The position numbers and the translations under genes are program-made. A DNA stretch of 41,302 nt from NCBI GenBank assembly GCA_014584575.1, contig JACTMP010000033.1, positions 1 through 41,302 of the forward strand, written 5' to 3'. This DNA is from Chloroflexota bacterium. GTDB taxonomy: Bacteria; Chloroflexota; Anaerolineae; Promineifilales; Promineifilaceae. The notes below the pieces were generated by a model that was not told the origin of the DNA, searched no databases, and saw only the letters and a list, made by a program, of their open reading frames with translations. Each line of letters opens with the position of its first letter. Position 1 is the stretch's first letter. Shown here piece by piece: positions 7,975 through 16,413 of this stretch.

Positions 7975-10465
7975 ATGACCCCCGGAACCAGAGAACGACA
8001 CGGCCGTTATTATCCCGCAGTTCCAGCACATTGCCGTTAATCTGATACCCGGTCACTGTGGGCAAGGTACTCAGGAAAATCTGCTCTTGCGTCATAATGC
8101 CTTCCGGCGAGCCGCAGAAGATGTTGGCCGAAACCGGCAGGCCGATTGTGAGGGAATTGGGGATGGTAAGCAGGCTGTACCCGGCAGTGTAGGTATTGCA
8201 GCCACCGGAACCGGTGAGTTGGCTGTCTGTACCAAACACGGCCGTGACCGTCGTCCCCGGCAGCGCCGCCACCGTCGCCCCCTGCCCATCCCAATAATCG
8301 GTCAACTGCCAGTTCGTGCCCACCAGCGGCAGCCCCGTTTCCGCATACGGCAGCACCGAAACCTGCGCTTCCTGGAAGGCAAAACCGTTACCGCTGGCTT
8401 CAATGCGGAAGGTGACAATGCCTGGCGTTTGCAGACAACTGCTGACCACGCCGCTGAAACCGGCATTATCCAGCACCACCACGCCATCCCGTTTAATCTG
8501 GATGAGCGTGGCCGCGCCACCCACCCGCCAGGAGATATTGACACATTGCCCCTGCGTAATTTCCGACGGCCGTACCGTGAACGAATCAATTGTCGGCGGC
8601 GGCGCGGGGGAGGTAGCCGTGGGCGGCGGCGGCTGTGTCGCCGGCAGGATGACGTTGATCACCTGCTGCTGGCGGCTGGTGCCGCCGGGGCCGGTGGCTA
8701 CCAGGCTGTAGGTGGCGACGCCGGAACCCGGCGGGCAGTCTGCCTGCGCGCCGCTGACCGGGGCGTTGCTGTAAATGGTGTTATCGTTGCGCAGCAGCGT
8801 GACGCTGGTGACGTTACCGGAGACGCGCCAGGAAATGTTCACACACTGCCCGGCAAAAATCTCTGCCGGCGGCGAAATGGAGAACTGCTCAATGAGCGGT
8901 GCGCCCGGTGCGGGCAAGACTTGAATGACGATCTCCCGGATTTCCACCGCGCCGCTGGGCCATACGACGCGCAGTTCATAAAACGTGGTCAGCGAGGGAC
9001 ATTCGGTGCGGCTGCCCTGCGGCGGCACCTGATGCTGCTGCCAGTTTTGCCCGGCGCTGTAAAAGTACACGGCCGTCGCTCCGGTCACATTCCAGTTGAA
9101 TACCGTGCATTGCCCGGCCGTTATCGTCGTCTGGGTGGCTGTGAACTGGATATTGGGCGACGGCGTCTGTGTGGGCGGCGGCGTGGAGGTGGCGGGCGCG
9201 GGTACGGTAATGCCCACCCAGATGCGGTCGCCAAAGGCGCGCCCCTGGCTGTTATGCAGCGCCCAAATCCCCTTGTAAACGCCCGGCTGCAACGGGGCCA
9301 CCAGGCTCACCCACATATCCACCATCTGCCCTGGCGCAATGGGTTGGGGCACAAAGGTTGCCTGCCCGCCCATGCGCGCCGCCGGGGTGTTGCCGTCCAC
9401 ATAGAGCAAGTAATAGTTGGTTTGCCAGGTGCAGGTGCCGGTGTTCTGGATACGCCACCCTTTCTGGAAGGCCGTACCGGGCTGAATCACCGGTGGGCTT
9501 TGCATGTTGTTATCGTCCAGGTTCAAGTCAGCCACGTAGCGCATCCCATCCACGCAGGGCTGCGGTGTGGCGGTGGGCGCGGGGGTGGCGGAAGGCACGG
9601 CCGTCGGCGGCGGCACAATCTGGTCAGGCGGAATGCCCATATAATCCAGCACCAACTGGCTGATGCGCCCCTGCCTTTGCAGAATCGCCAGCGCCTCGTT
9701 AAACCTCGTTTGTAGCGCCGTCTCCCCATTTTGCATGGCAATGGCCATGGTCTGGCGGAAAAGGCCCTGGCCCGCCAACGCCGCCCCGTTCAAACTGACA
9801 GCCCGCTGCGCCGGCTGCAAGTCTAACCAGACCAGGTCAACACGCCCGGCCATGAGGTCGGCCACGGCCGTGTCTGCCTGCTGGTAGACAAACAGGTTTT
9901 GCTGCGGCATCTGCGTCGTATCCACCAACAGCATTTGCGCCTGCCGTTCATACACCGTGCCCGCCTGCACCCCCAGCCGGTAAGGGGCCATGTCGTTCAC
10001 ACTGCTAATGACAATGCCGGAATCCGCGCGCGCCAGAATGCCATCTTCGCTGACAAAGTAGACCGACGAGAAATCCACCACCTGATCCCGCTCCGGCGTC
10101 ACGGAGATGGCGGAAATGGCGGCGTCAATCTGCTGGAGTTGCAGCGCGTCATACAGGCCGTCAAAGGCCATGTCGCGGAACACGACCGGCACACCCAACT
10201 GCTGGCCGATTTCGCGCATGAGGGCCACGTCAAAACCGGTGAGGACAAAGTTGTCATCGTAATAGGCAAAGGGCGGATAATCGGCCGACGTGCCTACCAC
10301 GATTTGCCCGTTGGCCTGAATGCGCGACCAGGCGTCCGGCGGCGGCGTGGGTGTGGGCGGTGGCGGCGACGGCCGAAACAACAGCCAGACCAGCCAGGCG
10401 CCCACAATCACAAAAACGGCGATGAGCAGCCCCAATAAAATGTCGCTTTTTTGCTTCCGAGTCAT
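7973..10465 (-). CDS. Membrane-anchored SBP_3 - NBR1 Ig-like - three Ig repeats - META protein, paralogue A
   Basis: An exported 830-residue mosaic protein. An N-terminal helix (10-30) is followed by a Pro/Thr linker; no lipobox is visible, so it is probably helix-anchored. Domains are: family 3 solute-binding (52-280; TSADYPPFAYYD, LTGFDVALMREIG, DQVVDFSSVYF), an NBR1-type Ig domain (304-421; KGWRIQNTGTCTW, PGVYKGIWALHN), three repeats built on GQC-x3-F/I-x-W (438-517, 524-607, 625-706), and a META/HslJ domain (711-830; GSGGCNTYTAGY). SBP_3 domains bind amino acids or other polar ligands. No ABC permease or ATPase is nearby, so it may be a ligand-dependent surface receptor. It starts at the ATG at 10465 behind AGGTGG, ten bases after the stop of its paralogue. 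Confidence 0.88.
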   Translation of the reverse strand: MTRKQKSDILLGLLIAVFVIVGAWLVWLLFRPSPPPPTPTPPPDAWSRIQANGQIVVGTSADYPPFAYYDDNFVLTGFDVALMREIGQQLGVPVVFRDMAFDGLYDALQLQQIDAAISAISVTPERDQVVDFSSVYFVSEDGILARADSGIVISSVNDMAPYRLGVQAGTVYERQAQMLLVDTTQMPQQNLFVYQQADTAVADLMAGRVDLVWLDLQPAQRAVSLNGAALAGQGLFRQTMAIAMQNGETALQTRFNEALAILQRQGRISQLVLDYMGIPPDQIVPPPTAVPSATPAPTATPQPCVDGMRYVADLNLDDNNMQSPPVIQPGTAFQKGWRIQNTGTCTWQTNYYLLYVDGNTPAARMGGQATFVPQPIAPGQMVDMWVSLVAPLQPGVYKGIWALHNSQGRAFGDRIWVGITVPAPATSTPPPTQTPSPNIQFTATQTTITAGQCTVFNWNVTGATAVYFYSAGQNWQQHQVPPQGSRTECPSLTTFYELRVVWPSGAVEIREIVIQVLPAPGAPLIEQFSISPPAEIFAGQCVNISWRVSGNVTSVTLLRNDNTIYSNAPVSGAQADCPPGSGVATYSLVATGPGGTSRQQQVINVILPATQPPPPTATSPAPPPTIDSFTVRPSEITQGQCVNISWRVGGAATLIQIKRDGVVVLDNAGFSGVVSSCLQTPGIVTFRIEASGNGFAFQEAQVSVLPYAETGLPLVGTNWQLTDYWDGQGATVAALPGTTVTAVFGTDSQLTGSGGCNTYTAGYSLLTIPNSLTIGLPVSANIFCGSPEGIMTQEQIFLSTLPTVTGYQINGNVLELRDNNGRVVLWFRGS

Positions 10466-10475
10466 AAACCACCTG

Positions 10476-13013
10476 CTAACGCGGCTGCGCCGTCAGCACC
10501 GAGTAGCGCAACACGATACGGCCGTTGCCATCAATTAAATGCAATTCGCCATTGGGCAGAGCAAACTGGCGCACGGCGCGCAGATTGTTCAGGTAGGCAG
10601 TCTCCTGCTCCATAAGTCCCGGCGGGTCGGTACAGGCATTACCTGTGCTGGCGATCTCACCCGTCACTTGCAGCGAATTGCCCTGCACCTGGTAACGGCC
10701 GTTGTAGTTGTTACAGCCGGTGCTGCCGCTGAAACTGCCATCATCGCCAAACTGAATCCATACTTCGCGGCCGGGAATCGGCGGCACGTCGGAAACTCCA
10801 TCCCAATAACCGTACAGCGCCCATTTGATGTTCGTCAGACCAGGCGGCACGGCCGGCGGCGACACATTCACCGTTGCGTCGGCTACGGCCGATTCATTGT
10901 TGGCATTCCACGTCTGCACACGGTAAGCATAACTTCCGGCGCTGGTCAAACAATCCTGCTGCGAGCCGCTGGCGGGGGCATTATCCAGAATTACCTGCCC
11001 ATTGCGCTGAATCTGGGTGCGCACCGAGCCGCCGCCCACCGCCCAGGAAACCAGAACACATTCCCCGGCCGTAATTTGCGCGGGCGACGCCGAGAAGTTG
11101 TTGACAACCGGCGGCGGTACCGGCGGCGCCGGCGTTGGCGTCGGTGGCTGCGGCGGCGGTTGCACCACAGAGATCGTCTGCTGCGCCTGGTTAGAGCCAC
11201 CCGGCCCACTGGCCGTCAGCCGGTACGTCACCTGCCCCGTACCGGGCGGGCAATCCGTCACCTCGCCGCCCAGCGGCGCTTGCGGCCACAATACCGCATC
11301 ATTCCGGGCAATGGCAATCTGATCCACCTGCCCCGTCACCGTCCAGCGAATAACCACACACTCACCGGCGTGAATTTGATTGGGCGGATCCACCGTAAAG
11401 CGGTCAATGCGTGGCGCTTGCGGTGCGGGGGTGACGTTAATGGTGATCTGGCGCACGTCCGTCGAGCCATTCGGCCAGACGACACGCAGTTCATACATGG
11501 TCGTGGATTGTGGGCACTGGGTGCTGGTGCCCTGGAAATTGGCGCTCGCCGCCTGTGCGGTTGCGCCCGCCTGCGAGAAGAAGACAGACTGCGCCCCGGT
11601 CACGTTCCAGGTGAAGACCACACATTCACCCTGCCGGATATTGGTGCGGTCTACCGTAAACTGGATATTTTGCACGGGCGTTTGGGTGGGTGCGGGTGTG
11701 GCCGTAGCCGGGGCCACCACCTCTATGCCCACCCAAATGCGCTGCCCAAAGGGGGTATTCCGGTCATTCACCATCTGCCAGAAACCCTGGTAAACACCCG
11801 GCTGTAAGGGGGACACCAGGTTGACAAAAAAGTCATGCGCCTGACCGGGTGGCACTGTACCTTGCACGGGCGTGGGCTGCCCACCCATTTGTGCGGCAGG
11901 GGTATTACCGGCCACGTAAACCAGCCGGTAGCCGGTGTTCCAGGGGCATGTGCCGCTGTTGCGCACGCGCCAGCCTTTGGTGAATGGCCAGCCGGGTGAC
12001 ATCTGTGGCGGCGCGGTCATATTTTGGTCGTTCAGATTGAGGTCTTGCACAAAAGCCATGTCGTCAATACACGGCTGCGGCGTGGCGGTGGGCACAGGGG
12101 TTGGCGTAAACGGGGGTGGCGTTGGCAGCGGCACAATGTTGTCGTCATCAAAGTTCATGTATTGTTTGATGAGGGCGGTGATGCGCCCTTCGTTGATCAT
12201 GGCGGTGAGGGCACTGTTTAGCTGCGCCTGCAAGGCGGTTTGTCCATTGCCGATAGCCAGAGCCAATTGTTGTTTATTCAACCCCTGCCCGACGATTTTG
12301 ACGCCGCCTTCGGCAACGGCCGCCTGCGCCGGCGGCAAGTCCAGCGCCACCAGATCAATCCGCCCTTCGCGCAAATCGCGCAGCGCGTGTTGGATGCTTT
12401 CATACACCAGCACATTGGCGGCAGGCATCTGCCCGGTAGCCACCAGGTTGGTCTGAATCCAGCGGTCGTAAACAGTGCCACGCTGCACGCCGACGCGCTG
12501 GTTCACAATCTGACTGGCGTTGTCCACGCTGTTAATGGGGGAGGCGTCGTTCGCCAGCAAGGCGTCTTCACTGATGAAGTAGGTATTGGAAAAATCTACA
12601 AATTGGTCGCGGTTGTCGGTGACGGTGATGGCGGCGGCAGCGACGTCTATGTTGTTCAATTCCAGGGCGTTGCCCAGACCATCAAAGGCCATATCGCGGA
12701 ATTCGATGGACAGGCCCAACCGCTGCCCAATTTCACGCATGAGGGCGATGTCAAAGCCGTCTAGTTGAAAGTTGGTATTGTAGAATTCAAAGGGGGGGTA
12801 ATCGGCGGAGGTGCCAACGATGATACGGCCGTTAGCCTGCACCCGCTCCCAGGCATCATCCGGCTGCGCTTCGGGGATAGTAACCGTGGGGACGGGGGTG
12901 GGCGTTGCGCCCGACGGCCGTATCAACTGCCAGATCAACGCCGCGCCCACACACAAAAACAAAACCACTAATACTACAAGGACAATGGTTAAAACAGGGC
13001 TGTTCTTTTTCAC
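10476..13013 (-). CDS. Membrane-anchored SBP_3 - NBR1 Ig-like - three Ig repeats - META protein, paralogue B
   Basis: This 845-residue protein has the same domain order and length as its downstream neighbour and is clearly a tandem duplicate. An N-terminal helix (8-28) precedes a Thr/Pro linker. The SBP_3 domain carries TSADYPPFEFYN, DGFDIALMREIGQRLG and DQFVDFSNTYF. The NBR1 Ig domain has KGWRVRNSGTCPWNTGY. Three GECV-x3-W Ig repeats and a META domain (SGSTGCNNYNGRY) follow. The two proteins have diverged in most linker and loop residues, so the duplication is not recent. It starts at a GTG at 13013 with AGGAGGAGG upstream. It is probably co-transcribed with paralogue A (10-bp gap). Its middle 2.1 kb contains no ACGGCCGT, a long gap for this window. 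Confidence 0.88.
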   Translation of the reverse strand: MKKNSPVLTIVLVVLVVLFLCVGAALIWQLIRPSGATPTPVPTVTIPEAQPDDAWERVQANGRIIVGTSADYPPFEFYNTNFQLDGFDIALMREIGQRLGLSIEFRDMAFDGLGNALELNNIDVAAAAITVTDNRDQFVDFSNTYFISEDALLANDASPINSVDNASQIVNQRVGVQRGTVYDRWIQTNLVATGQMPAANVLVYESIQHALRDLREGRIDLVALDLPPAQAAVAEGGVKIVGQGLNKQQLALAIGNGQTALQAQLNSALTAMINEGRITALIKQYMNFDDDNIVPLPTPPPFTPTPVPTATPQPCIDDMAFVQDLNLNDQNMTAPPQMSPGWPFTKGWRVRNSGTCPWNTGYRLVYVAGNTPAAQMGGQPTPVQGTVPPGQAHDFFVNLVSPLQPGVYQGFWQMVNDRNTPFGQRIWVGIEVVAPATATPAPTQTPVQNIQFTVDRTNIRQGECVVFTWNVTGAQSVFFSQAGATAQAASANFQGTSTQCPQSTTMYELRVVWPNGSTDVRQITINVTPAPQAPRIDRFTVDPPNQIHAGECVVIRWTVTGQVDQIAIARNDAVLWPQAPLGGEVTDCPPGTGQVTYRLTASGPGGSNQAQQTISVVQPPPQPPTPTPAPPVPPPVVNNFSASPAQITAGECVLVSWAVGGGSVRTQIQRNGQVILDNAPASGSQQDCLTSAGSYAYRVQTWNANNESAVADATVNVSPPAVPPGLTNIKWALYGYWDGVSDVPPIPGREVWIQFGDDGSFSGSTGCNNYNGRYQVQGNSLQVTGEIASTGNACTDPPGLMEQETAYLNNLRAVRQFALPNGELHLIDGNGRIVLRYSVLTAQPR

Positions 13014-13034
13014 AGACTTTTCCTCCTCCTATTT

Positions 13035-13071
13035 CAGTAATCGGTAATCGGTAATCCGTGATCGGTAATCT
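13035..13071. repeat. Short-word array (GGTAATC) in the leader of the SBP_3 fusion operon
   Basis: Four or five copies of the 7-8 bp word CGGTAATC, one changed to CGTGATCGG. It lies just upstream of the ribosome binding site of the gene starting at 13013. Unlike most arrays here it has no complementary arm and would be in the 5' leader. Confidence 0.65.
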
Positions 13072-13108
13072 GTTGTGCTTTCCGGCCTGCACAACCAGTA
13101 TAGAATTG

Positions 13109-13137
13109 AGATTACATCAATTGTTATGTTATGTCAA
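13109..13137 (-). promoter_or_regulatory. Candidate sigma70 promoter for the tandem SBP_3 fusion genes
   Basis: On the minus strand TTGACA (13132-13137) and TAATCT (13109-13114) are separated by 17 bp. The -35 is perfect; the -10 is weak (3 of 6). A TATACT a few bases downstream is an alternative -10 with poor spacing. It would give a leader of about 90 nt including the GGTAATC array. Confidence 0.4.
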
Positions 13138-13171
13138 AACAAAAGGAGGGGGACTGGGTAATTGAGGAACT

Positions 13172-13207
13172 GGGTAATTGGGTAATTGGTAAATTACCCA
13201 ATTACCC
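13172..13207 (-). terminator. Perfect 16-bp hairpin at the stop of the META lipoprotein gene
   Basis: GGGTAATTGGGTAATT, loop GGTA, and its exact complement (13192-13207) touch the stop codon of the gene ending at 13207. It is the inverted-arm part of a GGGTAATT word array that begins near 13153. There is no T run on the minus strand, so termination is likely but not certain. Confidence 0.6.
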
Positions 13208-15111
13208 TATTGTTTGAAAGTGATGGAATTAACCAGGGCATCCAGTTCAGCCAGATTGGGTTGCCAATCAGCCGGGGTGAGGGCGTTGAGGGTATCTTTG
13301 GTGGCCTGCAAGTAGGCGGCGTAGGTATCCGGGTTGGTGGATTGGGCTTCGATGTCGGCCGGTACATCGGCGGGGGTGTTCGGCAAGGCAGTGGTGCTGA
13401 CGGGCCAGTGGAGGGAGATGTAGAAACGGCCGTCGCTCGTCAACCCCTCGTAATAATAAGCAGTACCCAGATTGACCCAAGGGCCAATGCCCTGGCGGTT
13501 AGGGGCTTCCGAGACGTAACGCACACCTGTGCCATCGGCAAAGCTCAGATCGGCAAACTGCGCCCAGCGGTTCATAAAACTCGTCGGCGGCGGCAGCAGG
13601 GGCATGGGGTCGGCGGGGAGTTCGGCACGGCCGTTTGCCGTGGCGATCAACTCCTCCAACCGGGTGATCTGGTTGATGACCGGCTGCCCGCCGATGTTCT
13701 GGTACGCTTCCACGGGAAAGATGAAAAGGTAACGGCCGTTGTTGGCCAGGGCTTCATCGGCCGTTTCGCCGTCAAACGTGACGATGATGTGTGCCGGACG
13801 GCCGTCACCGCCGGGGCCGGGCTGCGGTTGGGTGCTGCCACGCGCCTCCCAGGTATACGAGTCGGCCAGCCCTTGCAGATCAATTTGAATCGTGTCCGAG
13901 GGGATGGTGTCGGAGCTTTCGCTTTCCGGAGCGGCGGCGGCAATGTCCGCGCCGCTATCGCCGGTTGTATCGGCCGCAAAGCGCATCGTGCCGCTGTCAA
14001 ACTTCAGGTCAAAGAAGAGGTCGCCTTCCTGGGTGAACCAGATAACGGCTGCGCCCAGGTTAGTCAAAAAGCGGGTATCCAGCGACTCCTCACCACAAAA
14101 AGCGCGGGTCATTGGCCCCACAATGATGGAGATGCTGGCCCCATCCACGCTGTAGATGCCGCTGCCGGAATTACAATCGGCCTGAATCAAGATCGTACCA
14201 TCCGCTTCAAACTGAAGGCGATACTGTTCGGGATTGGGGATTTCCACCGGCCCGACAGCGGGGTCGCTGAAGCTGACCCACTGCCAGGGCTGGCCTAGCA
14301 ATTCCGGCGGCAGCCCCGCACCCGCGCTCGTTTCAGCGCCGCCGCCGACCGGCACGACCATCACTTCCACATTGCTGGTGGGGTTGCCTTTGCTAATGAC
14401 GGGAATGACCATGTTGTTGATAAACAGCAGTGTTCCCTGCCCGTCGGTGATGCGGGCGGAAAGGGTGTAATCCCGGTTTTCTTGAATATCGGCCGGGTTG
14501 TAGGGCACGGCAAAGGGCAGCGGTACCTGCGCGCCGCCGGTCACGCGCACCTCCTCGCCCAGGATGATGGCCGGGGCATCGGCGCGGGAGGTATCTTGAA
14601 TCTGCACACGCAGGATGGCGTCATCCGGCAAGGCCATGCGCACCAGGTAGGTGACGGTTCCGGTGACTTCGGCCGTTTCCACCGGCGTCTGACTAACCAG
14701 TTCCACCAGGGTGTAGGTGTAGGCGGAGGCGTCGGCGGGTGGATTGGCTACCGGTTCAATGCGCACCACGATCTCGTACTCATACCCTTCTTCAAAAGCA
14801 AAACCCTGAATGGTGTCATAAAAGAGGGTGTAGGCATCATCTGGGTTTTGTTTGACCTGGAGGCAGGTTTGCGGAGCCACACCGACACATTCAACCAGCG
14901 TGGGGCCAATAAACCAGGTGACTTCTTTACCCATCGGCACGGCCGTCGCTGTGGCAGAGGGCACGGCAGTTGGCGGCGCAGTGGGGATAACAGTAACAAT
15001 CACTACCTGCGGCGTGGGTGTTGGCCCCGGTGTTGGTGTTGGATTTGTACTACAGGCGATGAGGACGGCCGTTAGACACACAAACAATAAAAACAAAATC
15101 AGGTTTCTCAT
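13207..15111 (-). CDS. DUF4377 - YbaY-like - META domain lipoprotein
   Basis: A 634-residue exported lipoprotein (signal peptide ending LIAC, then a Pro/Thr linker to about residue 60). In order I see a DUF4377-like domain (about 60-150; EVTWFIGPTLVECVG, GFAFEEGYEYEIVV), a YbaY/YscW-like lipoprotein domain (about 150-265; LPFAVPYNPADIQENRDY), a META domain (about 280-390; LLGQPWQWVSF, QADCNSGSGIYS), and a ~200-residue C-terminal domain I do not recognise (WEARGSTQPQPG, RLEELIATANG). DUF4377, YbaY and META/HslJ domains are repeatedly found together in bacterial envelope proteins, sometimes linked to heat or novobiocin stress. The ATG at 15111 behind GAGG is preferred to one at 15213, which would translate repeat DNA and break the signal peptide. 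It lies upstream of two further META proteins in the same orientation. Confidence 0.75.
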   Translation of the reverse strand: MRNLILFLLFVCLTAVLIACSTNPTPTPGPTPTPQVVIVTVIPTAPPTAVPSATATAVPMGKEVTWFIGPTLVECVGVAPQTCLQVKQNPDDAYTLFYDTIQGFAFEEGYEYEIVVRIEPVANPPADASAYTYTLVELVSQTPVETAEVTGTVTYLVRMALPDDAILRVQIQDTSRADAPAIILGEEVRVTGGAQVPLPFAVPYNPADIQENRDYTLSARITDGQGTLLFINNMVIPVISKGNPTSNVEVMVVPVGGGAETSAGAGLPPELLGQPWQWVSFSDPAVGPVEIPNPEQYRLQFEADGTILIQADCNSGSGIYSVDGASISIIVGPMTRAFCGEESLDTRFLTNLGAAVIWFTQEGDLFFDLKFDSGTMRFAADTTGDSGADIAAAAPESESSDTIPSDTIQIDLQGLADSYTWEARGSTQPQPGPGGDGRPAHIIVTFDGETADEALANNGRYLFIFPVEAYQNIGGQPVINQITRLEELIATANGRAELPADPMPLLPPPTSFMNRWAQFADLSFADGTGVRYVSEAPNRQGIGPWVNLGTAYYYEGLTSDGRFYISLHWPVSTTALPNTPADVPADIEAQSTNPDTYAAYLQATKDTLNALTPADWQPNLAELDALVNSITFKQ

Positions 15112-15138
15112 CGTTTTTCCTCGTAATTTGTTCGTAGT

Positions 15139-15316
15139 AACCGCTTTTGAAAGCCAACAAAATAAATCGGCAATCCATGAATTGTCATTCCGAGGTCTTC
15201 CGAGGAATCCCATTGACCTGGAATAATCAAGGCGTAGGGATTCCTCGCTCCGAAGACTTCGCTCGGAATGACAGGTGCTTATTACCGAATTAAGTAGTTA
15301 AAGTTCATTAGCGGTT
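15139..15316 (+). mobile_element. MITE-like element, diverged copy (about 178 bp)
   Basis: The inner palindrome (TTCCGAGG...GAGGAATCCC and GATTCCTCGCTCCGAAGA...CGGAATGACAGG, 15184-15278) matches the other copies, but the outer ends differ: AACCGCT at 15139 and AGCGGTT at 15310-15316. The ends may be a variant inverted repeat or chance, so the boundaries are uncertain. It fills most of the 226-bp gap between two minus-strand genes. Confidence 0.6.
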
Positions 15317-15337
15317 GGTTCACAGCTAAAGACGTAC

Positions 15338-16372
15338 CTACGAACTAATGGGTTCCGGTTGCATCTGGCGTAAATCACCGAAGCCGATAAGGCGGTTATT
15401 TTCCTCATCCCACAACCGGAAACGGACACAGCGGAAACTTTCGCGCAGCGTGATCGGTTTGATTTGAAATGCCGGGTTCTCGTCATGGCACGCTTGCAAA
15501 TTATAGTTGGGGATGCGTGGGCTTAAATGATGAATATGATGATAGCCTATACTGCCAGAAAACCAGTTAAGAACTCTGGGTAACTTATAAAAAGAGCTGC
15601 CTTGAATAGCTGCCTCGGCATAATTCCACTCATTATGGCGCTGCCAGTAAACGCCTTCATACTGATGCTGCACATAAAAGAGCCAGACGCCCATCGAAGC
15701 GGACACCAGCAATACGGACATTTGTAAAATGAGGAAGTTCCAAAAACCAATGAGCAAACTCATAATCACAAAAATAGCAATCAGCGCCAGATCAGTGTAA
15801 TAAATGCTACGTACTTCACGCAGCCGCCGTGCTTTCACCGGATACCGGTTCAAGATGAGAAACAACACCATAGGGCCAATTAAAAACATGTTGAGCGGAT
15901 GACGAAAAAGGCGGTAAATAACTCGTTCACGCGGTGAGGCATTCAAATACTCAGAAACCGTCATCATCCATACATCGCCATGCCCGCGCCGGTCTAAGTC
16001 GCCAGACGAGGCGTGGTGAATGGCGTGTTCGTGCCGCCAGGCGAAATAGGCAGTAAATACCAGTGTGCCGGTAATGAAACCAACAATTTCATTGGCGCGG
16101 CGCGATTCAAAAAAGGAGCCATGCCCACAATCATGGAAGATGATGAAGATGCGCACGGCAAATAATCCGGCCAGGATGATCAGGGGCAGGGCCAGCCAGT
16201 ATGACACTTGCAAGGCCAGGATCATCAGCACCCAAACGATAAAATAGGGCACGAGCGTATTAACAATCTGCCACACGCTGCGGCGGGGATCGGGCGTTTG
16301 ATAACGGGCCACAATTTTTTGCCAGTTTCGCAAAGTTTGCTCGGATTGCATTTGGAGGGTTGGGTCTGTCAT
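15338..16372 (-). CDS. Fatty acid desaturase, membrane di-iron type
   Basis: A membrane desaturase (344 residues) that introduces double bonds into acyl chains using O2 and an external electron donor. The three histidine boxes are HDCGHGS, HEHAIHH and HHIHH, with the spacing of bacterial DesA/omega-6-type desaturases. Hydrophobic helices lie at about 40-85 and 165-230. The ATG at 16372 follows GGAG at five bases. An oxygen-dependent enzyme implies at least microaerobic life. The gene is visibly richer in A+T than its neighbours and has no ACGGCCGT site over more than 1 kb, suggesting more recent acquisition. No ferredoxin or reductase partner is adjacent. Confidence 0.93.
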   Translation of the reverse strand: MTDPTLQMQSEQTLRNWQKIVARYQTPDPRRSVWQIVNTLVPYFIVWVLMILALQVSYWLALPLIILAGLFAVRIFIIFHDCGHGSFFESRRANEIVGFITGTLVFTAYFAWRHEHAIHHASSGDLDRRGHGDVWMMTVSEYLNASPRERVIYRLFRHPLNMFLIGPMVLFLILNRYPVKARRLREVRSIYYTDLALIAIFVIMSLLIGFWNFLILQMSVLLVSASMGVWLFYVQHQYEGVYWQRHNEWNYAEAAIQGSSFYKLPRVLNWFSGSIGYHHIHHLSPRIPNYNLQACHDENPAFQIKPITLRESFRCVRFRLWDEENNRLIGFGDLRQMQPEPISS

Positions 16373-16394
16373 TAAAGCTCCTTCTGGTATGTGG

Positions 16395-16413
16395 GGCGAT
16401 TTTGAAAATCGCC
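16395..16413 (-). terminator. Small hairpin directly after glycosyltransferase stop
   Basis: GGCGATTTT, one base, AAAATCGCC sits exactly after the stop codon at 16414 on the minus strand. It resembles one arm of the 55-nt GTAGTAGGCG repeat family found at 25476 and 38139. No T run follows. Confidence 0.45.

Noticed and set aside
8087..11807. Long open frames on the plus strand opposite the two SBP_3 fusion genes (for example 8087-9715 and 10539-11807)
   Set aside because: They lie wholly antisense to genes with clear domains, have Arg/His/Gly-rich composition typical of reverse frames of GC-rich DNA, no ribosome binding sites and no recognisable motif.
13035..13207. Repeated words near 13035 and 13153 as a CRISPR array
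   Set aside because: The units are 7-9 bp with no spacers of constant length and no cas genes nearby; they are degenerate tandem words and hairpin arms.
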